A DNA stretch of 64,000 nucleotides from Galerina marginata (Eukaryota > Basidiomycota > Agaricomycetes > Agaricales > Galerinaceae), in assembly GCA_023014335.1 (NCBI GenBank), contig JAECYW010000021.1, forward strand, positions 558,001 to 622,000, in the 5' to 3' direction. The notes under the pieces were generated by a model that was not told the origin of the DNA, ran no database searches, and saw only the letters and a program-made list of their open reading frames with translations. This document shows positions 46,982 to 57,970 of this stretch, piece by piece. Each line of letters opens with the position of its first letter. The stretch's first letter is position 1. The translations under genes were made by a program, and so were the position numbers.

Positions 46982-48472
46982 TATCGTTCTGAGTGGCGTG
47001 GCATCGACAACCAGTGGGCGCAGATGAATATACTCCACGATTCGAGAGGAATGAAAGGACTAGCCACTACTACTCGAGTATCGGCACGTTTTCAATCCTA
47101 GTCATCATTGCCGTCCAATGGTAAGCCTCGCTGAGCTTTGCCTTTTTACACCTCGAGGTGTAACCGTTCTGGGACAGGACCCTATTCGTCGCTCGCCATT
47201 TATTAGAGGGCGACTTCGTAAATTCTTCCTCCATCCTCTTTTTCTTCGCCCGCCATCTCCACCCGCTTCTCTATCCCACTTTCTCCGCCCACTTCTCACC
47301 TGCTTATCGCCCAGACGGCAAGATGTCAGGTGGCCTTGTTCCTGCTTCCATCGAGTACATTGTCGCATAACGGAATGGTCAACTTGACTATGTCGTATCC
47401 CATTATGCTCGGTGGAAATTAGATGACACAAAAACTGTCGTTCTTACCCTTTCCCGTGTATGTATTTCACTTATTTTCTTTTGGGATATAAACTCATTCT
47501 TCTTAGGACTAACGACACCAGTGGTCCGTGTCATTCTTGCCTTGGTACCCAGCTGTGTGGTTCTATCTAAATGTACTGTTACTCTGTATACAATTTTTTT
47601 TCTAGTACCAAGGGCACTCTATCTGTTTGTCAACTGAATACATTATAAGTTTTGTAGTCTACCATTGAGCAGCCATAATACTACTGGCCGCAACTGAGTG
47701 GTCGAGGCCTCTATTACGGAGACCAAAATAGGTTCGGTAGGTCACTACAGCTTTGTTATTAACTCTGTAGACTATGTGATCGTAGAGATTTTTTCTCTCT
47801 CCTAGTTGCTATTGAAGGGTGGCTAATACAATAATACATCAATTAGTTATAAATTATCTAGACATATAAGTCCAGGCATTTTTGATCTCCTCCTTGAATC
47901 GCTTGATTCGCAGGAAGTGTTCACCAGTAGGTGAGAGTTTGTTGTGGTAATTGTTGTCTAAATCAACAGCATATACCTCACATCCAGATATAAAGCAAGG
48001 GGCCATACAAGTCATAATGCATAGGTAGCCTACTATATTTTGGGCAAAGCACAGCTATTAAAAACTGAAAATTGACTAAAAAGGATCAAGACACTGGGGA
48101 ATATGATATTTAAAATAGAAAAACTGTTTTCAGTGATTACCCACTCATCGGATAAACTTACAGTAGTACTTAGTAGCAATACTCGAAGAGGACAAGATCA
48201 GACTTACCGCTGGCCAAACGACGGCAATTCAAGTTGGATCAATCAAAGAACATTATAGATACATACGTACACCTGAACCGTCAGACATGGATTTGAACGC
48301 GAAAAAAAGAGGTAAACCTACAGTAGCAATAGCAAGATTTCAAACCATCTTCTACATCACCGCAATCGAAAAAAAGTTAGTGTCAAATTTTTGTTTGCTC
48401 CACCTGTTCGCCTTTCTGCGCGAATGCGGCTTGAAACTCAGAGAGGTAGACGACTGAGCGGGGTGCACATGG
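46982..48472. other. Intergenic stretch, no gene seen
   Basis: About 1.5 kb between two minus-strand pseudogenes. The right half is AT-rich. Short frames on both strands near 47105-47431 have no motif. The upstream exons of the coiled-coil gene may lie here but were not identified. Confidence 0.45.
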
Positions 48473-49632
48473 CTACCTAAAAAGACCTCCTAGAGCAAAC
48501 TGGGTGAAGGATGCTCGCCAGCTGCCCTCAGCAACAGGAATGTTGGAATGGTCGAAGACGGCAGAAAGGATGAGAATCAGAGAACCGGGAGGGAATTCAA
48601 CAACTAGCCTGAGTTCCAGTTTATAAAGTGACCCCCTTTCGTAGCATCAAAAGAACCTTTAGCCTGAATACTGCCCCACACGATCGGAAGATCCCTGACG
48701 TCCTTGTGCTTGTAGGTCCATATACTTGGCCCAAAATTAAAGGCAGTGCAGAGATAAACGCTGGCAGGGAAGTTGCGCCTGAGTTTTGGCTTTTTGGCGT
48801 AAAGGGCATCTAAGGTGGTCTTGCAGTAGCTGTACACTCCTCCAGCCCAAAATGCAAGAGAGGCTAGAAATAATTGGTCGGTAAGAAACGGAAGGTTGAG
48901 AAAAGGAGCCAGGGAGACTTACCGCTAGCAAAGGTAGCTAACCTGCCGATATCTTGGTTAGCAAGCAACCGCCTAGCCATCGCTGCGTTTCCATGGTTGT
49001 CCAGGGTAACTGGTTCCAACGTCCCTTTCCCGTGCATAACGCCCACGATCATGGCCGGAGTTTTATGGCGGCGATGGTTACGCTCTTTATGACTGAAGGT
49101 AGATTTGGCTACCTTCGTCTCTGATAGCAAAAAAAGGCGCGCTCAGCTGCTTGGTCGTACTTCGGGCCATTGGGTCGGCCTACTAGAGCGCAGATGACTC
49201 CGCCGTTCCTGTCCACAACTGGCCTATCAGTTCTAGGGAGCATTCAGAGGAATGAGCATTTAATACAAGAGACATGCGCGTACCGTCCATCCCATTTGAT
49301 TGGCTGAAAATCTAGAGCTAGAAATTCCTCAACGGCATATTTTTTTTGAGAGTCGTCCGGCTGGCTTGGCTTGGTACTTTAGGCACCTGAAGTTATCAGT
49401 GCCTTAGCAAAATCGTAAGTCGTTGAAAGAGGAACCGCTTTCTTGAACACGCCTTCTTGAACTTCGAGTCGAGGAAATTGGCTCGCCTCACTCTTGCAGG
49501 CCTGGCGTTTTCGCTTCCTCCAAAGGTGGGAACCTGAGACAGGCTGGGCCGTCTGGAGTTTTGGGGAAGACGGGGGCTTATATTTGCGAAGGCATTAACT
49601 TCAACCGAAGGTGACTGACCTGCTGGCGACAC
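48473..49632 (-). pseudogene. Relic of a TET/JBP-like 2-oxoglutarate/Fe(II) dioxygenase family gene
   Basis: Minus-strand blocks in order: a Ser/Pro/Arg-rich region with NARPARVRRANFLDSKFKKA; KYAVEEFLALDFQPIKWDG; SHKERNHRRHKTPAMIVGVM; RRLLANQDIGRLATFASGK; LYAKKPKLRRNFPASVYLCT; FNFGPSIWTYKHKDVRDLPI; GSFDATKGGHFINWNSG; then, one frame over, LVVEFPPGSLILILSAVFDH followed by SNIPVAEGSWRASFTQFALG. HKD would be the HxD iron site and the FDHSN His the distal ligand of the double-stranded beta helix. The order matches an expanded agaricomycete family that I associate with TET/JBP oxygenases, which in fungi accompany KDZ transposons; that link is inference. Lesions: a frameshift near 48606 and a TAG at 48473 where the family usually has Trp. 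Confidence 0.55.
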
Positions 49633-50491
49633 TTCTTGGTCGCCAATAGGGTCCAGGCAAGTAGGCGGTAATTCCAGGTCCAGAAGGTCCAGAAATGTAG
49701 CTTGCTCGTCTACTCAGGTGCGCAAGCAGGTGCTGAAGTCGACTTTGCACAACACCGGCTGGTAAGGAGTGTAGGTCCTACCAGACGTAGTCTACAGAAG
49801 AGTAGTAAGCAGAGAGTCAAATTAGCGGGTTTACTAGGCGGTATGCTACTTACCGTCTATGTAGGCTGATAATCCGTTTGCGCTGTAGGAGAAGGACGAG
49901 TTAGCTTCGGGTGTCAACAAAAGAAAAACAACCCCGTCCCTGGCGTGAGTCGAAAGGTTGTTGGAGTAGCAGACGAGCTGCGAAGTAGGAAGGAAGGCTT
50001 ACCTGATTAAAGCCCGAGGAATTTAAATTTTGGCCAGCCGGAGGCGGGAAAAGTGGTGGTTAGTGAAAAGGTCTTTTCAATAATTTAGTCACTGGGCGTA
50101 ACGTTGCCAAACCGCTTTAGGAAGGGTAGCCAAAAGTACTCATCCCCTGTCCACCGCAGGACTCCGGCGTGTCAACGACGTCTAAATCCTTCCTTGGCAA
50201 CACAAGGCAAACCGCAAGACACCTAAGAACGTCACTAGTCACTGTTCATCGGCGAGGCCCGTCTTTCGTACGTGATAACTTAACGTCTGGCGAGTATTTG
50301 TTGAGTATTTGGGCAGAACTTACGCTACCGGCCGCGGGCTGGCGGGGGGGCAGGCCTGGCCCTTCTGTTCCTCGTACAGGTGAGTAAGATCCACAATCCT
50401 TATCTTACACTTTGCCAGCTTTCTAATTGTGCCGCAGTACATCCTAGTGACAAAAACTGTGTTCTTCATCGATTTAAATCCCCTTTTTTGA
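49633..50491. other. Accessory stretch, no clear gene
   Basis: It probably includes decayed 5' exons of the dioxygenase relic (Pro/Ser-rich frames), but no continuous reading could be defended. Confidence 0.4.
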
Positions 50492-50836
50492 CCCGAATGT
50501 GCCCGAGAGCCTGCCTCTACGACACATCATTGTATTTGTGGTCGGAATTTTCGTGAGGGTAAACTTTTGCGGCGACATGAAAATTCATGCGACGTTGTCA
50601 AAAGTCACGATGGACAAGCCTTTGCGACCGTTTCTGCGGGGCCGTCGTCTGCATCGTTAAGTGGTAACGGGCGCCACCGTGAACTCTCAGACGATGAAGC
50701 CGATGTTTCGAGTCGTTTCATGGGCGGTAAAAGCGCAAGAGAAAGTCCCAGAGCACAGCTAGCCGACTCGCAGGAGGGCCTTCAAGCCGTAGGATCTACA
50801 TGCTTCGTAAGTCGAATCTTTCCTCAGTTTTTCTGA
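50492..50836 (+). CDS. Possible exon with a CxC...H...C zinc-finger-like motif
   Basis: One open plus-strand frame reads CICGRNFREGKLLRRHENSC near its start, a Cys-X-Cys...His-X4-Cys spacing that suggests a small zinc finger. A Ser/Gly/Asp-rich stretch follows (GPSSASLSGNGRHRELSDDE). It has no ATG at its head and no recognised catalytic domain. Fungal transposon-encoded proteins and some transcription factors begin with similar fingers. It may be an internal exon or a fragment. Its partner exons were not found. Confidence 0.35.
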   Translation, partial: PECAREPASTTHHCICGRNFREGKLLRRHENSCDVVKSHDGQAFATVSAGPSSASLSGNGRHRELSDDEADVSSRFMGGKSARESPRAQLADSQEGLQAVGSTCFVSRIFPQFF

Positions 50837-51383
50837 GAAGGTTTTGATGACGGTGTAAATGAATTAGGTTAGGACGATTGAAGTGGTGGCTTCAACTTAC
50901 CTCCGACACATTTATTATCGTTACAAGCGTGGCAATATGTCGAGGCGCTATGAAGGCCAAGAGAAGATGATTGGCCGCCAGCGTCGTCAACAATCGGCAC
51001 CAAGTCTTGAACGAAACACTTACTGTATTGTACATTTCTGGTCCATATCGGCGTCGTTTGTTACGTTCTTATAGCCGCCTTTAAAATTTAGATCAACGAG
51101 GATCATTCGCCATTGACACGCTTCGAGAGTTTCCTTTGGCGGTGCTATCCAATGCACCAAGAAGTCGTCAAGACCGGCATTAATATCAGAAGCCTGAAAT
51201 ACCCTGTCTGTGGACATGTAGTGAAATAAAAATTGGCACCCGTAAGATTTAAATTTTCGTTCTCATTGTACGCATGCTTGAAGAGTGCTAGGTTGATTTC
51301 TCCGGTTGCATCCCCATCCTCAAGTTTTGTCTGCCAGGTACGGTGGCTCTATTCATACATACTACGTTATCTAAAATTACTAA
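50837..51383. other. Accessory stretch, no gene seen
   Basis: Short frames on both strands without motifs. A minus-strand frame near 51020-51217 (LDDFLVHWIAPPKETLEACQ) could be a fragment but cannot be assigned. Confidence 0.4.
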
Positions 51384-51918
51384 TCACCTGGTTGCCTCTT
51401 TTCTAAGCAGCCGCTCCAATTCTTTGTCGCAGGGTTTTGACATGGAAGCCATCCTTTCGCGGCTGAAGTTTGACCTTCTTTTCCTTCGACGGAGTTGCAA
51501 GCCAGGTTTTCTCGTTGAGAGATTTCGGGAACTTAGAGACCGCTCCCTCCGCGTGTACTTCATTCCATCCCAGATCCTTCTTCCTGGCTTCGCCCCCTTG
51601 TTGGAGAACAAGTCCTTATCCTTGTGCCGCTTTCGGTCGACGATCTCCTGCGCCCAGCGCCCCTCAATGTTGTTGCGCCGTCATGGCATTTTCATGACGT
51701 AAAATTAACATTTCATTTTCATATTGTCCGATCGCGAGCGTGACGTGTACAAGGTAAGATAAGAAACCAAGAGAGCGTCTGAGTAGGACTGGCGGCCAGC
51801 CTTACACATTGCGAGGAAAAAGGCCGAGGAGACTGGATGTTGAAATTTGGAAATATGAAGAGCTTTTACGAGTTGTTTGAAGATGAGGGCATGAGCTCGG
51901 ACGAGGGCGATGGATAGC
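51384..51918. pseudogene. Second, rearranged copy of the GMSS(N/D)E orphan family
   Basis: Minus-strand 51384-51705 matches the C-terminal block of the 43918-46981 pseudogene in DNA and protein (for example TTCTCGTTGAG against TTCTCGTAAAG, and the shared CTCCCTTGTTGGAGAACA-type run on the plus strand). The neighbouring upstream block, with VEIWKYEELLRVV and then EDEGMSSDEGDG one frame over, lies at about 51780-51918 but on the plus strand. In the first copy the matching block (DIELWDYMEKY...GDEGMSSNES) is on the same strand as the rest. The copy is therefore inverted internally and frameshifted. It cannot encode the family protein. Confidence 0.6.
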
Positions 51919-52133
51919 TGCCACATCATATATCCCAATTTTTGGCATACATTTTAATTACAATTTGAACAATCTGAATGCTGAGATACAATACACAACT
52001 TGAAAGCGGGATGAAAAGCAAGCAACGACCTTGTCCAAGGTGACAAGAGAAAAAATTGGACGGTGTGTCAATTAAGGTTCATTTGACATGCCTCAACCCT
52101 CCATTTGAATCCGACTACCTCAGCACGCGCTTT

Positions 52134-54285
52134 CTATTTACAGCATGGCCAAGTGTTCATCCATGTCTTCACCAATTTGCCATCGTCGTTTGCTGAGATC
52201 ATCATTGATTGCCCAGGCCAAGGAATCGAGTTGTTGCGATTGAAAGGGTAAAAGGCATGACCAGCCACACCTGACCAATCGAAGTCGATTAATTTTAAAA
52301 TTGCCTTGCCATTATGTTTCACAAGTGAACCGTCCTTGTTGATGTTAATCATTATGTTATTCGGCCGCAAGTCTCCATGGACAAAATTTTTCTCCTCGAG
52401 GGCCTCGAGAATTCGGAAAAGACTGCTTTGAATGGCTCCTTTTTCGGCCTGCGCTTGCTCAGGGTGACATATACCAAAGTCATGAAGAGTCGACCATCCT
52501 GCCTGCCCTTCTTCCGGGGGTGCGAGGTACTCCATGAAAACCATGGCAAGAACATCATGCAGGCGCTTATGCCACATCAAAAGCCGCGGTGCAAATCCCT
52601 TGTCGTCAAGGTATTGGTGGACGTCCCTCCCATATCGTTCGTCCGCACGAAGGCATACAATCTTTACAATGTATGTTTTTGCTGCCTTCATCTTCGCAAC
52701 GAGAGCTTCGTCATTGCTCAGGAACCTCTTGAGTTGCCATGGATCGTTTCGGAAGCTCCCTATATAGAGACTGTGAGGTACAAGTACCCCAACAATATCG
52801 GTACACGGGATAATCTGGGGGTACTCCGGATTGATACGGTTGTGCAGGCTCTGGTTTTCCCTACGTATGGATGTGAGAAAGCTGCACTAACAAAGGCTAT
52901 TTGACATACGTTAAGTCTAAAAGTGCAGTTTTCATTGCGTAAAATAGTGAAGCTGCCTCAAATTGGTTTTGGTGGTAGGCCTTGGGCACTAAATCGACTC
53001 CAGCAAAACGCTCAATAATTGGATCTGATGCAATCCCTGGAAAGAAGCACCCGCTGATCATCATCAATGTCCCTGAATGAATGGGGGGGAGGGGTAAGGA
53101 CAGTTGAAAGGCGAGAAGGTCCTACGCACCGCTGAGTGAGATATTAAAAACAGGAGCGCCTGTCACACATGCATCACGTGCCGTGATAGCGGTCAAGTAT
53201 TGTTCATAACAATGCCGGACTTCGAGGATTGGGTCACCATGAGTCCAGGTGTTGACTTGGACCATGATGAGTGGCTGGAGGAAGGCGCGGCTGGAGCCCT
53301 TCAGGAAGTAGGTAGGATTGAAGCCATAACTCCTCAACCAGATGTGGTTATCGTCATTGGGAAATACTCCTTTCACGCAGTCCAAGAACCCGTCAAGGGT
53401 ATAGGTATGATCGTTCAGCAATACAGGCATGTATAGGACCAAATTCGATGCAGCCGTCAAGGCTTTTCGTAGATCTGACGACACACAGTTGACGGGAAAC
53501 TTGAGCGGCCCTGCGAATGCTTCATAGAGAAATTGACGAAATGCAGAGTGCATGAGTTCGAGAGGAGGAGGAAAAGAGGATTCCAAAGGTAGATTGTTCT
53601 GAACACTGTCGCGCCGAAACTGAGACGAAGTCTTCTCAACGCGAGATGTGGATGATTCCGGACTGTCGGCGTGACTAATCAATTGTTGGCGTACTGCCTC
53701 GAGCTGCTCGAATGAGGAAGAGATTTCTTGTTGCTCGTGCAAAGGCAGGTCGTCAGTAGCTTGAGGTAGAAAAGCGATTTTCAGGGCCGAGTCCAAGCCA
53801 ACACCGTAATTAAGGCGTTCCCGACGATTTTTGAGAGCACGGTACCAATCAAGTTTTTCATAACGTTTACCATAGTCATCCAAAATCAAATCCAGAAGGC
53901 CTTTCAACTGCTGGAGTTGAACATTGGCTGGAAGTCCCGTTGTCTGGTGCGAGACTTTAAATTTTTTGGAATGTCCAGTTGACTCCGCTTGAGGTCGCTT
54001 CTTCGAATCGGTAGTGAGTTCAGTCAGTGCATCCTTCGCGATAGCCTATAAATGAGATTTATACACCTGTTGCACCAATAGAGAGACGTACTTCTCCCTT
54101 GCTCCTCCGATTGATCACTGTCAGCATGGGCTTGTGCTGAAAAGTCGATCCAGTTCGAACTATGAAACTTCTAGATCTGGAACTAGTTGCCTCCTGTTGA
54201 TCTCTGTCGTCAATTAGCGTGCTTGTTAAGAAGGGACAAAAGTATAGATATGATGAGAGGATAGACTGCACACGTATGCCACCAT
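52134..54285 (-). CDS. Kinase-like protein of the fungal FunK/Crinkler-associated type
   Basis: About 640 residues in roughly five exons. The N-terminal exons are basic and polar (KKRPQAESTGHSKKFKVSHQ), followed by an all-helical region, LLDLILDDYGKRYEKLDW. The C-terminal third is a protein-kinase-like domain. It shows KMKAAKTYIVKIVCLRADER with the candidate ATP Lys, VHQYLDDKGFAPRLLMWHK, then VFMEYLAPPEEG as hinge. The catalytic loop is FVHGDLRPNNIMI, and LKLIDFDWSGVAGHAF has DFD in place of DFG. This resembles kinase-like proteins expanded in agaricomycetes and the kinase-type C-termini of Crinkler-like proteins. The frame is intact across all joins I made. The start (ATG 54285, MVAY joined to EATSSRSRSF) depends on one inferred intron. 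Substrate and role are unknown. Confidence 0.65.
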
Positions 54286-54535
54286 GAATCAACTAAGTAC
54301 TGATGTGTGGGAACGTTTAAATAATCAACAGTGGAAACAAAGTCGTCCCAAAGAATGACGTAGCCCCCACACCACATAATATTATATGTGTGTAAGTACT
54401 CGCAGCGATACGACTATCCAATACGTTCTAACCTTCTCATTCTCTCTCCCTCTAGCCCCTATTAGATGCCCAAAACCAAAAACCGGCAGTCATACTTTTT
54501 TCGTTTACCAAACTACCAGATAATGAAGGATTACC

Positions 54536-56157
54536 ATGTCTCTATCTCCCCCAATCGAGATTCGAGAAGCTTTGCCGGATTCGCTTCCTCTCTATGCTGA
54601 ACTTGGCACAATGCCGTCTCCAGAAGAACTTCGATGGCGCATTTGGGCAACACCGACCACCCCGTATAACTGGCATTTACCCCGAAACACCTGCAAATTG
54701 TCACGGTGGAAGTGTTGCTGCAGCGAAGCTATCATCTTATTTCTTTTCAACACACCCTGAACTTCTGTCCTTCAGGGAGGCAGTACAACTCAACCACTGC
54801 GATCCTTCCAAATGCGAGACCCACAAGTTAGCCAAGGAGTTCGGGCAGCAGCTCATTGACAACACCCAAGAAGCCATTGGGAAGCCTTCAGTCTACAAAG
54901 ATGGTATGTTTCAGCACTCATCTTTTCCTTCGCCCTCCTTGTATAACATTCCGTCTTTTCAGTCACCTCCCTACGGCGCCTCACACCGAGGTAACCGAAA
55001 AAGGGTGAAATCAAGTACTCTGAAGTTGTTCACGAAAAGTGGTCGCAAGCTGGAAGACCCTGCCGCTAGCCAGCGCATCCCCATGTCAGGCGTGTTCAAG
55101 CTGATGCCACTGTTCATCGTGAAGCTACAGTCAACCCCTTATTCGGCCATTTCTTCTATCATCCGAGGTCCCTCACAATCAGCTTCGGCCCTTCCTGCTC
55201 CCCATGCTCGTCCGGAGCCCCTCCCTCTCAGCCTGCCTCCCCTCCTGCGGGCAGCAAGCTAAGCGTGACAAGCGCCAGCAAGACCCGCCCCACTGCGAAA
55301 GCTCACAAGATCCTTGCTAGGTCGCAAGAATGCTTCTATGCTCTTCATTCTCCTGCGTTCTCGCTGGCCGACCTCACAAACTTGTCTCGAGGCTTTTAAC
55401 TAATTTCAGATGTCTTTCGGCACTGTCAAACGCGATATACCCTCATTTAATCAGCGCAAAGTCCTTGTTGGCGAACGTCTTGCCCACCTTCTGACCATCT
55501 TTGTCGAGTTTTGCACTGCGCGTCCTGTACTAAAAGAACCGGAACTCTGTAATATAGGCGGGCTTAATTTTGCCTTGATTTTATGCTCTTTATCTTACCC
55601 GCCATCCATCCTTTAGATCATATTTTTGACTTACCAACTAATGCTATTGCTCAGATCACCATGCTCGTCGCTGCTATTTGCAACGTGATGATCGGTGCTA
55701 GCCGCCGTCTTAGGAATCTCATTGTCGGTTTCCTCGCGATCATTCTGAATTGGTCTTTCATGGTGGACACCCTCAGTTTATTGTTGATGAAGTTCCTGTC
55801 ACTCTCGCTAAGTTTCTCAAGAAATTTATTCCGGGATCCGATAGGCTCATCTATAGCATTCATATTCACGACTCTGTTGAATGAGCTTTTCGTCTTCATT
55901 ACGACCTTCCACCCCAATCAAGGTACTGAACCCCTCCGCCAACCCTTACGTTGTCCATGCTGAAATCTATTCCGTTTGCCTCTGCTCCAGTGATACTTAG
56001 CCTGCATTGCCAGCACCGCCAAGAACGGTTATCACATGGATGTATATGTTGCCTCGTGCACCGGCCAGATCTGCTCCTGCCTTCTGCCTTGATCATCGTC
56101 TTGCATGTCTCCGGCGTAGTTGCCCCTCTAAGCAGGACTAATTTTATGACAGCTTAA
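54536..56157 (+). other. Broken coding region of unknown type
   Basis: Plus-strand frames give plausible protein but do not join cleanly. The first reads MSLSPPIEIREALPDSLPLY then GTMPSPEELRWR. An overlapping frame continues FGQHRPPRITGIYPETPANC, then AAAKLSSYFFSTHPELLSFR and NHCDPSKCETHKLAKEFGQQ. After 55500 another stretch reads HPQFIVDEVPVTLAKFLKKF then IPGSDRLIYSIHIHDSVE and a stop. I do not recognise any of it. It may be a decayed gene, or a real gene with introns I failed to place. Confidence 0.3.
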
Positions 56158-56470
56158 ATAATAAAGTTCTTTTCATTTTCTTCTTTCCCTCTCTTACTCT
56201 TTTTATTGGGTTTATTGTGTATCAATTCACGTTTCATTTATACTTAACACCAATCAAACTCGACGTTCTTTTCCTGGATCCGCCAGACTGCTCCTTTCAT
56301 CGCGTCCTCTAGTAGTATGCCGTTGACCTTCTTGGACTTGGCCTCAAGAAAGATTTCCACAAGAAAGATAGGAAGAAGCTGATGATACCAAGTGCTCCAT
56401 GCAATTTTTATGATGTCTTCTGACAGAAATGGATTGGGTAAGTTGGTCTATTCTTGTGCAAGCACAAAAA
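56158..56470. other. Intergenic segment, no gene seen
   Basis: About 310 T-rich bases between the broken coding region and the end of the F-box gene. Confidence 0.5.
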
Positions 56471-57970
56471 TCAGTAACTTGCAGGAAACCGGGAGCCTCC
56501 TATGTGTAGGTCCCCAAACTCCTCTGGCAGCGCGAGGTATAGCATAGCATCATCACAGATCCCAGGTTCCAAACAGTATTCTGGTATGCCCAAATTACCA
56601 ATGGGAACTCCACCCTCAATCCTGGATCTGAGGAAGCATTTCACAAAACCCAACGTTTCCGGTTCAGTAATGGATGCCAGAGCAATGGCGTTGAGTTTAG
56701 GCATTATGACCCCCTGGGAACTTGACTGCGTGTCATGCAAGAAACAAAGTGTACGTGAGTCAGTTCTCAGTAATTTGATGGACACAAAGGCTTTGATCAA
56801 TTTTTGTAGATCTGATGTGAAGGATAGTATCCAATCAGAATGGAATATAAGATCCCCTTTTGTGATTCTGTCAAATTGGATTGTTTTGATTGAGGAAAGA
56901 AGGGTAGGGATCATGTTTGCTGGATAATGGGCTCTGTTGCTCACAAGGTCGAATACAAAACGATGATGGGATGATGGTTTGACAGAAATAACAAGTGTGT
57001 CGTCTTCAAAAAACAACCTAAGAGAAGTGGCGGTTGCCAGATGTAGGCAGCGTCCCAAATGCACTGAAATAATGTCTCGGTACAGGTCCACACTCTTGCT
57101 AACTGGTGAATCTTCCAAATAATGCCCAGACAGGTATAGTCTACAACAGTTTGCAGGCTTTATTTGTTTCAACATGGATAAGACAGAATCCACACTGCCA
57201 TATATGCGAAATGCGATTTTTTGGAGCTTCGGAAGGATGATATGATCATGTGTTTGTACATGTTCAGTTGAGTTCTCGACTGATACATTCAATATCTCTA
57301 GGATTGGCATGAGGGTAAGAATGTGATGCAGTCCAGATATACCCTTCAACTCTCGCAACACAAGACAACGAAGGTTGTGCACTGGCAGTGTGGTTATATT
57401 TAGAGTTGCACCTCGCAGGTACAATTTGAAGGATTGTAACACAGGTGCAACTGTCGGGAAGAGGTCAAAATCAGGAGCAAGTGGAGATAGCCATTCATCA
57501 CAGCGCATTTTGAAAACTTGAAGGTATGGCGCTGGACGTTTAAACAGACTGGGCATTGATGGAGAGAATTCCGCCATGTCAATATCCAAGATTCGTATCC
57601 TTTCCCAGTGCGCCTGGACGAGGTGTTCCAGCATCTCCGTAGCAGACCGCAGAAACGCAAGGTTGTCAAAATCACTGTCTGGTCTGGTAACTCGTATCTC
57701 CAGGTAGGCAGTACCTGTTCTAAGGATAACCTGCTCGGTCCACAGGTCTGTACCCCGTAACAAAGAATTGATGTTGAGGGACCGCGCCCACAGAGACGGC
57801 GAACCGAGAACTAATTTCCTCCAACTGGAGCAAACTTGAGAAGTAGTCCTAAGGATGCATAGTGCAGGATGCTTTTCTTCGTCCTTTAACTTCATATCCG
57901 CGGTTAATTGGAAGATATACCACAGAACGTCCCATGCAAGTGGGAGATGAGAGTTGGCACGATGAGACAT
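56471..57970 (-). CDS. F-box domain protein, intronless (about 499 aa)
   Basis: The start is MSHRANSHLPLAWDVLWYIF, where LPLAWDVLWYIFQLTADM is a degenerate F-box. It continues ILRTTSQVCSSWRKLVLGSP and SLWARSLNINSLL, the usual helix 2-3 pattern of agaricomycete F-box proteins. The rest has irregular leucine-rich segments (LPVHNLRCLVLRELKGISGL and LPKLQKIAFRIYGSVDSVLS). There is one unbroken frame. The first ATG is at 57970; the frame stays open upstream to 58069 but without ATG. An SCF substrate-receptor role is inferred from the family. It is only generally similar to the F-box gene at 20376. Confidence 0.82.
   Translation of the reverse strand: MSHRANSHLPLAWDVLWYIFQLTADMKLKDEEKHPALCILRTTSQVCSSWRKLVLGSPSLWARSLNINSLLRGTDLWTEQVILRTGTAYLEIRVTRPDSDFDNLAFLRSATEMLEHLVQAHWERIRILDIDMAEFSPSMPSLFKRPAPYLQVFKMRCDEWLSPLAPDFDLFPTVAPVLQSFKLYLRGATLNITTLPVHNLRCLVLRELKGISGLHHILTLMPILEILNVSVENSTEHVQTHDHIILPKLQKIAFRIYGSVDSVLSMLKQIKPANCCRLYLSGHYLEDSPVSKSVDLYRDIISVHLGRCLHLATATSLRLFFEDDTLVISVKPSSHHRFVFDLVSNRAHYPANMIPTLLSSIKTIQFDRITKGDLIFHSDWILSFTSDLQKLIKAFVSIKLLRTDSRTLCFLHDTQSSSQGVIMPKLNAIALASITEPETLGFVKCFLRSRIEGGVPIGNLGIPEYCLEPGICDDAMLYLALPEEFGDLHIGGSRFPASY

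Noticed and set aside
50492..50836. Complete DNA transposon with transposase
   Set aside because: Only a zinc-finger-like exon is seen; no DDE/D or other transposase core and no terminal repeats could be found.
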